DNA from: Planotetraspora phitsanulokensis
GTDB lineage: Bacteria > Actinomycetota > Actinomycetes > Streptosporangiales > Streptosporangiaceae
NCBI RefSeq assembly: GCF_016863295.1
Contig: NZ_BOOP01000013.1
Coordinates: forward strand, 1-64,000
Direction of reading: 5' to 3'
DNA length: 64,000 nucleotides
The notes below the pieces were generated by a model. It was given only the letters and a program-made list of their open reading frames with translations, was not told the origin of the DNA and searched no databases. Every line of letters starts with the position of its first letter. Position 1 is the first letter of the stretch. The translations under genes were made by a program, and so were the position numbers. Below, one piece after another: positions 25,570 through 34,591 of the stretch.

Positions 25570-25596
25570 CCCGATGTATCAGCTTGATATATCGGG
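25570..25596. promoter_or_regulatory. Imperfect palindrome upstream of methyltransferase
   Basis: CCCGATGTATCA-N3-TGATATATCGGG, one mismatch in 12 pairs. The AT-rich core resembles operators of PadR-type repressors, but no such gene is nearby. It could control the gene at 25636 or be left behind by a deleted regulator. Confidence 0.55.
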
Positions 25597-25635
25597 GCGA
25601 CGGCTCGCCGTGGCCCGGCTGACGCGGGAGCTGCG

Positions 25636-26397
25636 ATGAGACGGATCGACTACGACACGGAGCAGTACCAGGACTACGCGCGTGGTCGTGCGCTTACCGA
25701 GCAGCAGTTGCAGGCATGGATCAGTGCCTTCGGAGCGGTGCTGCCCGAGCGGCGTCCGCTGGCGGGGCTGGACGTCGGCTCAGGGACCGGCAGGTTCACC
25801 CCCGCGCTGGCGCGAGCGTTCGGGCCGGTCACCGGCGTCGAGCCGTCGGTCCGCATGTGCGAGATAGCGCAGGCGCAGTCCCTGCATCCCGGCGTGCGGT
25901 ATCTGGCAGGCTCCGCCGAGGACATGCCGGTGCCGTCCGGCAGCGCCGACTACGCACTCATGTTCTTGTCTTGGCACCATGTCCAGGACAAGCCGCGGGC
26001 GGTCCGGGAGTTGGCCAGGGTGCTCAGGCCCGCCGGGCGACTGCTACTGCGGGCGAATTTCAGCGACCACCATCCCAGGCCGTGGTGGCTGGAGCACTTT
26101 CCCCGCGGCCTTGAGGTGGACTCCTCGCTGTTTCAGCCGCTGCACGAGGTCATCGAGATGTTCACGTCGGCCGGCTGGCGCGTTGCCGGCTTCGGCACGG
26201 TTACCGAGCCGTCCTCCGGCACCCGCGGTGACATGCTCGAACGGCTGCGCCTGCGCACCCATTCGTTCTTCGCTCACCTCAGTCCCGATGAACTGGAGGC
26301 CGGCTTCCGCCGCCTGGAGCAGGCTGCTGCCGCAGATCCCGGCGCACCAGCGCCTGTGTTTTCTGAGCCGCTGCTCACGCTCGAACGGGGCTGGTAA
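25636..26397 (+). CDS. Class I SAM-dependent methyltransferase
   Basis: A 253-residue methyltransferase. Motif I is GLDVGSGTGRFTPAL, followed by acidic loop VTGVEPS, motif II region AGSAEDMPVPSGSADYALMF with LSWHHVQD, and RVLRPAGRLLLRANF (motif III). The C-terminal cap is specific to a small-molecule methyltransferase 11 group. Substrate unknown. GGGAG precedes the ATG. It lies 40 bases after the PadR-like palindrome. Confidence 0.9.
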   Translation: MRRIDYDTEQYQDYARGRALTEQQLQAWISAFGAVLPERRPLAGLDVGSGTGRFTPALARAFGPVTGVEPSVRMCEIAQAQSLHPGVRYLAGSAEDMPVPSGSADYALMFLSWHHVQDKPRAVRELARVLRPAGRLLLRANFSDHHPRPWWLEHFPRGLEVDSSLFQPLHEVIEMFTSAGWRVAGFGTVTEPSSGTRGDMLERLRLRTHSFFAHLSPDELEAGFRRLEQAAAADPGAPAPVFSEPLLTLERGW

Positions 26398-26458
26398 TGC
26401 CAACGGCGCCTCGCCTCTAATTCAACGACCCCGCATTTTGGTTCTGATCCCCGACAAG

Positions 26459-27343
26459 TTAGCGCCGAGGACCACTGAGCGTGCGGTCTTGAGTCCGAAT
26501 GCCGGGCCTCGCCCTGCGCCCGCGTTCGGCGAGGCGGCCCCACATTGATGCGGCTGCGATGGCGGCGACGAGCAACACGCCGCTTCCGACAATGTCGAGC
26601 ACGTAGTGATTCCCTGTGACGAGCACATTTGCGGCCATGACGAGCGGGAACACCCACGGCAACAGCGCCAATCGCGGGTGAGAGACCCGGAGCGCGGACC
26701 ACACGGCATACGCGCACCACGCCGACCATCCCACGTGCAGACTGGGCATGGCCGAGTAGAGATTCTGGCCGTTCCCGATCCCTTGTGAGGTATGGCTCTT
26801 CAGGATGTCGTATTCAGCGACGATGTCGACGACACCCGGCAGGGCGAACCGCGGGGGCGACATGGGTAGCGCCCAGAAGACCGGCAGAACGAGGGCGATC
26901 ATCGCGAGAAGGGTCCGGCGGACCTTGATGTAGACATCGGCGTGCCAGATGAAGACCCACAGCAGCACACCGACGAGCACGACGTAGTACAAGCGGTAGT
27001 AGTACACCGCCGGCTGGATCAGGGTCGGATGTTCGGTAAGCCACTCGTTCGCCATCTGCTCGATGTCCACGTGGAGGGCGCGTTCCACGGACTGCAGGGT
27101 AAGAGCGTTGGCGGTGGCAGACGCGACGTCCTTGCCGGCGGCCGCATGAAGGCGCGTGAAGAGCAGAAACCCGAGAAGCAGAACAACCACTTCAACGAGC
27201 ACGGCGGGGCGCCCACGCACGCCTCTGACAAGCGCGCCCGATCGGGCATGCTCGATCAGGCGCGAAAATCGACCGGTGGCAATTTCGCGCCGCGAGTTTC
27301 CGTGATCCGGTGATGGGCTCACGCGGTCACCATAGCTGACCAT
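26459..27343 (-). CDS. PAP2-superfamily membrane phosphatase/transferase
   Basis: A 294-residue integral membrane protein with about six helices. The PAP2 catalytic blocks are SAMPSLHVGWSAW near residue 200 and VTGNHYVLDIVGSG near 245, giving the two active-site histidines. The layout matches the inositolphosphotransferase/AUR1-like PAP2_3 branch. Its role could be lipid or polyprenyl phosphate processing. It is convergent with the methyltransferase and monocistronic. The 295 bases upstream to 27638 hold no gene. Confidence 0.88.
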   Translation of the reverse strand: MVSYGDRVSPSPDHGNSRREIATGRFSRLIEHARSGALVRGVRGRPAVLVEVVVLLLGFLLFTRLHAAAGKDVASATANALTLQSVERALHVDIEQMANEWLTEHPTLIQPAVYYYRLYYVVLVGVLLWVFIWHADVYIKVRRTLLAMIALVLPVFWALPMSPPRFALPGVVDIVAEYDILKSHTSQGIGNGQNLYSAMPSLHVGWSAWCAYAVWSALRVSHPRLALLPWVFPLVMAANVLVTGNHYVLDIVGSGVLLVAAIAAASMWGRLAERGRRARPGIRTQDRTLSGPRR

Positions 27344-27638
27344 GATTTAGTGGTGAACCGTTCAATTCGTCGGGCCTTGGAGCCTGGCTCAACTTAACGG
27401 TTTGATGTCGAGCGTCCTTGTGGATCAGCGTAATTGCGGAGAGTGGCCCGAAATTCGCTACGGAGGCGCATTCTCTGAGCTGACCTTTGTACCTGGGGGC
27501 GAGCAAAAGGGGAGTCGGAACCCGCGCTGTCAGCTTGGGAATTGCGTGGATCGCGGCCAGATGAAACCTGGAAACTCGTTCAACACGCGGTGAGCGTTTC
27601 GCTGTGGGTTCGCCTGTCATGCCCGCGCGGCCGACGCA

Positions 27639-29090
27639 TCATGGTGGGGCTTTCCTTCCGCGGACATCGAGGGCGTCGTGGCCGAGGACCAGGGACTCCA
27701 CTCTGAGTGTCTCCCCGACTGTCCGTAATCCGTGTGTGCCGTCGAAGGCATCGGCCCGCAGTCGGAACCGGCTCACATCGTCGACCTTGAGAGCGCGCAA
27801 CCGCCAAGGCCGATTCGGGGAGTCCCGCACAGTGGGCGGGTGGGCTAGAACTACGTCGGCGAAGGATTCTTGAGGTGTCTTGTGACGGGTGTGTGCGGCC
27901 GTGTACTTGGCAAACCGGAGCTCACCCTTCAGAGGCAGGCCGAGATCCGGTGCGGTGACGAGGTGCGGGCGCGGCGTCCCTGGTGCGGTGATCCCTTCGA
28001 TCCATGCCTTGGTGGTGTCCGGGAGTCGCTCCGAGCTGACGATGCGACGCAGCTCATCGGTGAACCAGGGTGTTAGGGCGGGGCCACCGTCCTTGATCCA
28101 GGTCTCGACCAGGTTATGGAATGCCGCCTCGCGGCGGCTTCCTCGGCGGGCGCCTGCAGCCAGGATGTCGGTACCCGCGCCGGCGAGTGCGCCGGCGAGC
28201 AACCGGACGGGGATCCGATCGACGAGGTGGGCGTGGCGGACCATGCGGATCTCCAGCATCACACTGCGCAAGATCGTGGCGGCGACCAGGACCGCGCCCT
28301 CTGGTTGTGGTCGCCGACGCTCAGGTGTGCGGTGGGTCTCTTCCTCATGGGCCGGGGTCCGCTGATCGGCGTCCCGGCCTGCGGTCGAACGATGCCAGGC
28401 CGGGTCATCGGGGTACGCGGTGCCGCTGGTGGCGCGGAGCCTGCCGCCCGTCCCGACGCCGATGACTACCCCCTCCGTCCCGCAGTGCAGGGCGAGTCCC
28501 ATGCGATCGTCGGAGTCGAAACCAACGTCGGTGACGTCCTTCAACCATAGGCGCAACTCGGGCGTTTCCCTCGTCTGTGGGCCACCGTCGTAGCGGCGCG
28601 GGGCGGTCAAGACGAGAGACCCGGTCAGCCGGGTGCCGACACGTTCCAGCAGTAGGGTGCGGACCTGGGCGGCGGCCAGGTCGTAATCGGTGCCGAGTTC
28701 GAGGGCGGCCTCGGCCGTCAGCGGCATGAACGGCGGTCTCACCCGTCCTCGGAAGTCCCTTCTGTGAAGAGGCTCCGCAACCGGTGGCGGCAAGATCTGT
28801 TCCAGTGGCTGCCCCGCCGCCTCGGCTTGCTCGACCATCCACCTCCGCCGCTCTCGCCCGAGATCAGCCATCCAGGCGAGGGCGGCGCGGGCACGCCGCT
28901 CGCGTCCGATGGAGGTGAAGGCGGTCGCAGCATGGAACAACGGGAAGGTGTTGTTGTCCCACACATCCGCGACCTGGTAGATCGCTTGCCGGTCGTACAG
29001 CTGTACGTCTGCTGACGCCTCCGCGATCTGTACGAGCGACCTGTCCAGCAGCGAGCCCAGGGCGCCCAGCGCCGTCCCACTTCTGGTCAT
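27639..29090 (-). CDS. Orphan hypothetical protein, 483 aa
   Basis: A long, well-defined frame with no family that I recognise. It is soluble, without signal peptide or membrane helices. The first 130 residues are helical and Trp/Arg-rich (VADVWDNNTFPLFHAATAF, ARAALAWMADLGRERRRWMV). The middle holds beta-like segments (LTGSLVLTAPRRY, LALHCGTEGVVIGVGTG) and an Arg/Glu/His-rich stretch near 235-265. The C-terminal part has GELRFAKYTAAHTRHKT and RFRLRADAFDGTHGLRTVGE. The ATG follows AGGTGAGG. No operon partner. Codon use fits the host. Confidence 0.7.
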   Translation of the reverse strand: MTRSGTALGALGSLLDRSLVQIAEASADVQLYDRQAIYQVADVWDNNTFPLFHAATAFTSIGRERRARAALAWMADLGRERRRWMVEQAEAAGQPLEQILPPPVAEPLHRRDFRGRVRPPFMPLTAEAALELGTDYDLAAAQVRTLLLERVGTRLTGSLVLTAPRRYDGGPQTRETPELRLWLKDVTDVGFDSDDRMGLALHCGTEGVVIGVGTGGRLRATSGTAYPDDPAWHRSTAGRDADQRTPAHEEETHRTPERRRPQPEGAVLVAATILRSVMLEIRMVRHAHLVDRIPVRLLAGALAGAGTDILAAGARRGSRREAAFHNLVETWIKDGGPALTPWFTDELRRIVSSERLPDTTKAWIEGITAPGTPRPHLVTAPDLGLPLKGELRFAKYTAAHTRHKTPQESFADVVLAHPPTVRDSPNRPWRLRALKVDDVSRFRLRADAFDGTHGLRTVGETLRVESLVLGHDALDVRGRKAPP

Positions 29091-29186
29091 CTAGCGCCGC
29101 CTCACCTCATTGCGCTGTCAGTTCTTCGGTGCCTCAGCCCCTGCGGGGCGGCGTGCACCGGCCGATGCGTGTGCTGTAAGTCAGTC

Positions 29187-29792
29187 TCACGCGCTCGGGG
29201 GGCTGTCCGCGGAAGCGGGCACGTCGCTCGCACCGATGAGGTCGAGTGCGGCGGCGAGCAGATCGATGATCGAGGCCGAATCCGCGGTCAGCAGTGCCTG
29301 GTTGCGCAGGACGTTGCGTTGCATCTGCACGCCGGTGCAGATGGCGATCAACAGCGCGGCTCGCGTCCCCGGATCGGGGCCGGAGAGCGCGTTGGAAAGG
29401 TCACGCTGGTAGTGCTGTTCGAGGTGGTCGCGCATGATTTCGACGGCCCGCTCGTTCCCTGCCGAGCGGATGGTGAGCAGAAGGCCCTTGGCCTGCTCCA
29501 GCGGCGCGTCGCCGAGCAGCGCCTCGGCCACGTCACGGTTGCGCCCCGGGACCATCATGAGGGGGTGGCGGTAGGTCTCCTCCACCGCTCGCGTGAACAG
29601 CGCCTCCTTCGACCCGAAGTAGCGGGTGATCAACCGAGGGTCGACTCCGGCCTCGCGGGCGATGTCGCGGGTGCTCGCGCCGTCATAGCCGCTGCCGGCG
29701 AACGCGTCGATCGCCGCGCCGAGGATGGCGCGTTGTGTGGCCTCGGCGTCGCGTGCACGCCGGGGCGCGGGAGCAGGCGCACCAGTGGACAT
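29187..29792 (-). CDS. TetR-family regulator
   Basis: A 201-residue repressor. Helix-turn-helix: ATQRAILGAAIDAFAGSGYD, STRDIAREAGVDPRLITRYF with GSKEALF; the ligand domain is of the TetR_C-like Actinobacteria type. I use ATG 29792 with AGGG five bases upstream; 29801 is in frame. It is divergent from an aldo/keto reductase, and the 125-base gap holds two inverted repeats containing TGAGGAC. Auto- and cross-regulation are probable. Confidence 0.9.
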   Translation of the reverse strand: MSTGAPAPAPRRARDAEATQRAILGAAIDAFAGSGYDGASTRDIAREAGVDPRLITRYFGSKEALFTRAVEETYRHPLMMVPGRNRDVAEALLGDAPLEQAKGLLLTIRSAGNERAVEIMRDHLEQHYQRDLSNALSGPDPGTRAALLIAICTGVQMQRNVLRNQALLTADSASIIDLLAAALDLIGASDVPASADSPPSA

Positions 29793-29821
29793 GGCCCTCA
29801 TCCTAGGCCCCCTTGACGGTT

Positions 29822-29861
29822 GTCCTCACTTGAGGACTATCCTTGTCCCCAAGTGAGGACA
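29822..29861. promoter_or_regulatory. Tandem TetR operators
   Basis: Site 1 is GTCCTCACTTGAGGAC (29822-29837), two perfect seven-base arms. Site 2 is TGTCCCCAAGTGAGGACA (29844-29861), the same element with one arm mismatch. Centres are about 23 bases apart. A weaker third copy, GTCCCGAGCGAGGAC, lies near 29879-29893. Confidence 0.75.
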
Positions 29862-29917
29862 TACCTGCGTGCAGACGAGTCCCGAGCGAGGACATGTCTG
29901 CCTGGAAGGACCCAGTC

Positions 29918-30931
29918 ATGAGCATCACCACCCGATTCCTCGGGCCCGACCGTCTCGAGGTCGGCGCGATCGGTTACGGCGCGATGAGCTTCGCCAACCC
30001 CTACGGGCAGAACGGCGAGTACAACCCGGACACGATGGCCCGGGAGATCATCGATCGTGCCGCCAAGCTCGGCGTCACCATGATCGACACCGCCGACGGC
30101 TACGGGGCCAGCGAGGAGATCATCGGCCGCGCGATCGCCGGCCGTCGCGACGAGTTCGTCGTCGCGACGAAGTTCGGCATCGTCTCGGCTCCGTTCGGCG
30201 GAGGCGAAGCACGCATCGACGGCAGCCCCGCCTACGCGCGCGAGCGTCTGGAGCGGTCCCTGCGGCGCCTGGGCACTGACCATGTCGACCTGTACTACCA
30301 GCACCGTGTCGACCCGACGGTCCCGATCGAGGACACTGTCGGCGCCATGGCCGAGTTCGTCGCCGAGGGAAAGGTGCGCCACATCGGCCTGTCCGAGGCC
30401 GCGCCCGACACCATCCGCCGGGCCGCGGCCGTGCATCCGATCACCGCGCTCCAGACCGAGTGGTCGCTGTGGGAGCGAAGCATCGAGGACGAGATCCTCC
30501 CGCTCACCCGCGAACTCGGCATCGGGATCGTGCCTTACAGCCCGCTCGGCCGTGGTGCCCTCACCGGCACCATCACCTCCCGGGACGACCTGAAGGACGA
30601 GGACCACCGCAGCGGCATGCCCTGGTACTCCGAGGAGAACTTCGACCGCAACCTGTCGACCGTCGACGTCGTCCGCGGCATCGCCGCCGACCTCGGCGCC
30701 ACCCCCGGCCAGGTCGCACTCGCCTGGTTGCTCGCCAAGGCACCCGACGTCGTCCCGATCCCCGGCACCCGTCGGCCGGCGTTCTTCGAGGAGAACAGCC
30801 TCGCCGCCGACATCGCTCTGACCGAAGACCACATCGCAGCGCTCGAACGCATCACCGTGACCGGGGACCGCGAACACGACACCGCTGTCGCCACGCAGAA
30901 CTGGTTCAACGGGGTCACCCCGCCTCGCTGA
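29918..30931 (+). CDS. Aldo/keto reductase
   Basis: A 337-residue reductase with a complete tetrad: Asp in MIDTADGYG, Tyr in the same motif, Lys in VVATKFGI and His in LYYQHRVD. The C-terminal [16 protein letters not shown] completes the NADPH site. It belongs to the AKR11/13-like group that reduces small aldehydes and ketones. Start ATG 29918 is preceded by GGAAGGA; a frame extending to 29843 would cover the operators and is rejected. Controlled, most likely, by the divergent TetR. Confidence 0.92.
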   Translation: MSITTRFLGPDRLEVGAIGYGAMSFANPYGQNGEYNPDTMAREIIDRAAKLGVTMIDTADGYGASEEIIGRAIAGRRDEFVVATKFGIVSAPFGGGEARIDGSPAYARERLERSLRRLGTDHVDLYYQHRVDPTVPIEDTVGAMAEFVAEGKVRHIGLSEAAPDTIRRAAAVHPITALQTEWSLWERSIEDEILPLTRELGIGIVPYSPLGRGALTGTITSRDDLKDEDHRSGMPWYSEENFDRNLSTVDVVRGIAADLGATPGQVALAWLLAKAPDVVPIPGTRRPAFFEENSLAADIALTEDHIAALERITVTGDREHDTAVATQNWFNGVTPPR

Positions 30932-31141
30932 AGACGCCCTTGCCCAGTGGGTGACGGAGGCCCGGGCTGAGGGCACGGCGGCACCCGCGGACGGCTCGGT
31001 GCTCCCTCGCGTAGTACTTCGGAGCTACACGGGAGATGCACTCTCCAGCGGGAGGCCGACCACGGGGTGTGATGCGTAGCTTCGCTGCTGTCAGCCCCGA
31101 AACCGTACGGAAGGGCCTCTCCTGTGGCCTCCCCTCTGCGT

Positions 31142-32089
31142 ATGAGCCGTCTGCGCCGTGCCCTGCTCTCCACACTCGTCACCGCCTCGGTCGCCGGACC
31201 GGTGGCGGGCGCGGCCCGCCCCGCGGCCGTACAGGCACCCGTCCCGCCCGCCCTCGCCCCGTTGCGAACGTTCACCCCCGCCGCGCTGGCCGAGCGGTAC
31301 GCCGTCACCCGCGACGCGATCCAGGCGGCCGAGCGGACTGCCGCCGCCCACGGCGACCGGTGGCGGGCCGCGATGCTGCGCGTCATGGCCGACCCGGCAC
31401 GCCGTTTCCTGTCTTTCGACGGCCGTGACGGCGGCCGTGCTGTCGAGGTCTTCGGCGATCTCGCTCACGCCGAGCGGATCGCCGTGCTGGTCCCGGGCTC
31501 CGACACGAACCTCGACAAGTACGGACTCCTGCGCGGTGGCGCCATGAGGCTGCAGCAGGAGCTCGGTGGGCGATCCACCGTGATCGGCTGGCTCGGGTAC
31601 GAGACGCCGAGCACGGTGAGCGCCGAGGTGCTGACCACCGGCCGTGCCGAGCCTGCCGCCCCGGACCTGAGCGCCTTCGTGCGGGAGCTGGCCGTGGCCA
31701 AGCCCGCCGCCCGGATCTCGCTCCTGTGTCACTCGTACGGCTCCGTGGTCTGCGGGCGGGCGGCGTCCGGGCTGGACGTGGCCGACATCGTCCTGGTCGG
31801 CAGTGCCGGCATCGGTGTCGACGACGTCGGCGCGCTGCGCACCCGGGCCACCGTCTGGGCCGGCCGAAGCAGCGGCGACTGGGTCGGCGACGTGCCGCAC
31901 ACGCGACTCAGGTTGCCCTTCACCACGATCGGGCTGGGCGCCGACCCGGTGTCGCCCTCGTTCGGCGCCAGGGTCTTCGTGGCAGGTGATGGCGGACACA
32001 GCGACTACCTCCGGCCGGGGGTGGCCCTGACGAACATCGCCAGGATCGTCTCGGGGCAGGCGCCGTCCGAGGAGGCCCCTCGTGCGTGA
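31142..32089 (+). CDS. Secreted DUF1023-type alpha/beta hydrolase
   Basis: A 315-residue protein. An N-terminal signal (LRRALLSTLVTASVAGPVAG) precedes a DUF1023 alpha/beta hydrolase: ERIAVLVPGSDTNLDKYG, nucleophile in SLLCHSYGSVVCG, and a late histidine in GGHSDYL. Function of the family is unknown; an extracellular esterase or lipase is likely. ATG 31142 is my start; GTG 31124 is in frame. First gene of a four-gene operon with an acyltransferase and a two-component pair; the next gene overlaps it by eight bases. Confidence 0.85.
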   Translation: MSRLRRALLSTLVTASVAGPVAGAARPAAVQAPVPPALAPLRTFTPAALAERYAVTRDAIQAAERTAAAHGDRWRAAMLRVMADPARRFLSFDGRDGGRAVEVFGDLAHAERIAVLVPGSDTNLDKYGLLRGGAMRLQQELGGRSTVIGWLGYETPSTVSAEVLTTGRAEPAAPDLSAFVRELAVAKPAARISLLCHSYGSVVCGRAASGLDVADIVLVGSAGIGVDDVGALRTRATVWAGRSSGDWVGDVPHTRLRLPFTTIGLGADPVSPSFGARVFVAGDGGHSDYLRPGVALTNIARIVSGQAPSEEAPRA

Positions 32090-33284
32090 CCTCGTCCTGC
32101 GGATCGAGGCGGCGACCCCGCCCGGCCGTGATCGCGCCGTCGACGCGTTGCGCGCTCTGGCCGTCCTCGGCGTGGTGCTCGGGCACTGGCTCGTGACCGC
32201 GCTGATCGTCGACAGCGGAACGGTGCACGTCGCCAGCCCGCTCCGCGCCATGCCGCACCTCGCTCCGATCTCCTGGCTGCTCCAGACGCTGGCGGTCTTC
32301 TTCCTGGTGGGCGGGTACGCGGGTGCGAAGAGCCTTGCCGCCGCCCGCGCTCGCGACGTGACGTACGGCCGGTGGCTCGGCACCCGGATGTCCCGGTTGT
32401 TCCGGCCGGTCGCCGCCGTGCTCGCGGTGTGGACCGTGGCCGCGGGCGCGATGCTCGCCTTCGGGACCGACGTGGGGACTGTGCGCGCGCTGGTCAAGCT
32501 CGTCCTGTCCCCCCTGTGGTTCCTGCTGGTCTTCGCGGCGCTGGCCGCGGCCACCCCGGCGGTCGCCCGGCTGCACCCGCTCGTGCCGCTCGCCGTCGTC
32601 GCGCTCGTCGACCTCGTCCGGTACGGCCTGGGCGGCCCCGCCTGGCTCGGCTGGGTCAACGTGGCGGCCGGTTGGCTGGTGCCGTACTGCGTGGGGACGG
32701 CGTGGGCCAGGGGCGCGCTGCGGGGCCGCAGGACCGGCTGGGCGCTTGTGGTCGGCGGCGGCGCCGCCACTGCCGGACTTGTCCTGTTGGCGGGTTACCC
32801 GGCCGCCATGGTCGGGGTGCCCGGCTCCGCCGTCTCGAATCTCGACCCGCCCACTCTGGCGGCCGTCACCTTCGGCCTCGCCCAGTGCGGGATGGCCCTG
32901 CTGCTGCTCGGCCCGTTGCGGCGGGTGCTGCGCCGCCGGGCCGCATGGGCCGTGGTCGCCCTGGTGAACCTGTCGGCCATGACGATCTTCCTCTGGCACC
33001 AGACCGCGATGATGGCGGTTTCCGCGATCGGCCTGTTGGGGGGTCGGCCGCTGCCCGGCCTGCACACCGTTCCCGACGGCTCCGGTTGGGTGCTCGCCCG
33101 GCTGGCCTGGCTGCCGGTGTTCGCGACCGCGCTGTTCGTGTGCTGGGCCGCGTTCCGTACGCACGAGCGGGGAACGTCGAGGAAGCGCGGCGGCACCGGG
33201 GAGGAACGTCCCATACCCGTCGTAGGGTGGACGTCGCCGATCAAAGAGTCGAAGGTGGCAAACGGCGCGTGGGGCGAGAGCTGA
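32082..33284 (+). CDS. Membrane acyltransferase (Acyl_transf_3)
   Basis: A 400-residue protein with about ten membrane helices. The family motif with the catalytic His is RAVDALRALAVLGVVLGHWL near residue 20. Later FFLVGGYAGAKSL and FLWHQTAMMAV are typical. Such enzymes O-acylate sugars, peptidoglycan or lipids at the membrane. It overlaps the DUF1023 gene and its stop overlaps the kinase start as TGATG. With a secreted hydrolase beside it, a role in adding and removing acyl groups on an envelope molecule is conceivable, but inferred. Confidence 0.88.
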   Translation: MRDLVLRIEAATPPGRDRAVDALRALAVLGVVLGHWLVTALIVDSGTVHVASPLRAMPHLAPISWLLQTLAVFFLVGGYAGAKSLAAARARDVTYGRWLGTRMSRLFRPVAAVLAVWTVAAGAMLAFGTDVGTVRALVKLVLSPLWFLLVFAALAAATPAVARLHPLVPLAVVALVDLVRYGLGGPAWLGWVNVAAGWLVPYCVGTAWARGALRGRRTGWALVVGGGAATAGLVLLAGYPAAMVGVPGSAVSNLDPPTLAAVTFGLAQCGMALLLLGPLRRVLRRRAAWAVVALVNLSAMTIFLWHQTAMMAVSAIGLLGGRPLPGLHTVPDGSGWVLARLAWLPVFATALFVCWAAFRTHERGTSRKRGGTGEERPIPVVGWTSPIKESKVANGAWGES

Positions 33285-34591
33285 TGAGGGTGCTGTCGGC
33301 GCTGCCGCGTGTCCTGCGCTCGGACCTGTTGACGTGGGTCCGCGATCCGCTTCCGCCCATGGTGGGACCCCGCTGGCTGGCCCGGCTCCCGCACGTCCTG
33401 GTGGCGCTGTTCGCGATCTTCGCGGCCGCCGGCGCCGTCGACGGCTCGGGGCCGGATCCGCGGGTCCCGCTGCTCACCATGGCGCAGGCGGCGGCCCTCG
33501 TCGCCGCGATGTTCCGCCCGATACCGGCCTGGTGGACGTCGACGGTCGTCATGGTCGTCGCCGCGAAGATCGTGGAACCTCCCGCCGCGTCATGGGACAT
33601 ACCGGGGGGTGCCGCGCACAGGGTGATGTCGATCCCCTGGTCCGTTCAGCTGATGGCGCTGCAGGCGGGGGTGCTGTTCCTGGTGGCGTTGCGGGTCCGT
33701 CCCCGGGTCGTGGGGGAGACGCTGGCGATCAGCGTCCTGACCGGCCTGGCCTGCCTGATGCTCGTCAACCCGGGCATCGGTCCCGGTCAGATCGTGCTGG
33801 CGCCGCCCTTCTTCGTATCGGTGACAGCAATCGGTGTCCTGGTGGGAGTCGGCGCGGTGCTCCGTGGCGAACGCGTGGCCCGCACCCGGCTGTTCACCCA
33901 GGAGGAGCGCACGGCCGAGGAGCGGGCCAGACGCACGGTGCTCGAGGAGCGCAGCCGGATCGCCCGGGAACTGCACGACGTGGTCGCCCACCACATGTCG
34001 TTGATCTCCATCCAGGCGCAGGTCGCGCCCCACCTGGTCAAGGACCCTCCGGAAGAACTGAAGGAGAACCTCGCGGGCATCCGACAGAGCGCCGTCGAAG
34101 CCCTGACGGAACTGCGACGGGTCCTGGGCGTGCTGCGGTCGGAGGATGCGCTGGAGGACGAGGCCCGGCATGCGCCGCAACCCACCCTGGAACGGCTGGG
34201 CGAACTCGCCGAGACGGTGCGAGGCGCGGGTCTCATGCTCGCCATCGAGACCACCGGCGAGCCACGCCGGTTGTTGCCGGGCGTCGAGCTGTCAGCGTTC
34301 CGCATCATTCAGGAGGCGCTGTCCAACGCGATGCGGCACGCCCCCGGCGCGGCGGTGCGAGTGCAGCTCGGGTATCGGCCCGACGCGGTGACCATCCGCG
34401 TCGTCAACGCCGCGCCCGACCGGCCCGCACCGCCCTCCTCCGAGCCGGGCCACGGGCTGCTGGGCATGCGCGAGCGTACGGTGATGCTGGGAGGCGAGCT
34501 GGTCGCCGGTGCCACACCCGACGGCGGCTACGAGGTGCGCGCGACCCTGCCCGCCGATGCCGGGGCACCGCCCGGGGAGGACACGACGTGA
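33284..34591 (+). CDS. Sensor histidine kinase, LuxR-system type
   Basis: A 435-residue kinase. The N-terminal half has four to five membrane helices with no large extracellular domain. The HisKA_3 dimerisation helix is ERSRIARELHDVVAHHMSLI, with the phospho-acceptor in RELHDVVAHH near residue 231, and the HATPase has ALSNAMRHAPG, and GHGLLGMRERTVMLGGEL. A class 7 (NarL-system) kinase. ATG overlaps the previous stop and its own stop overlaps the regulator start as GTGA. Confidence 0.92.
   Translation: MRVLSALPRVLRSDLLTWVRDPLPPMVGPRWLARLPHVLVALFAIFAAAGAVDGSGPDPRVPLLTMAQAAALVAAMFRPIPAWWTSTVVMVVAAKIVEPPAASWDIPGGAAHRVMSIPWSVQLMALQAGVLFLVALRVRPRVVGETLAISVLTGLACLMLVNPGIGPGQIVLAPPFFVSVTAIGVLVGVGAVLRGERVARTRLFTQEERTAEERARRTVLEERSRIARELHDVVAHHMSLISIQAQVAPHLVKDPPEELKENLAGIRQSAVEALTELRRVLGVLRSEDALEDEARHAPQPTLERLGELAETVRGAGLMLAIETTGEPRRLLPGVELSAFRIIQEALSNAMRHAPGAAVRVQLGYRPDAVTIRVVNAAPDRPAPPSSEPGHGLLGMRERTVMLGGELVAGATPDGGYEVRATLPADAGAPPGEDTT

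Noticed and set aside
31091-32770. A 559-codon minus-strand frame
   Set aside because: It is a Ser/Ala/Thr/Arg-rich shadow opposite the DUF1023 and acyltransferase genes.
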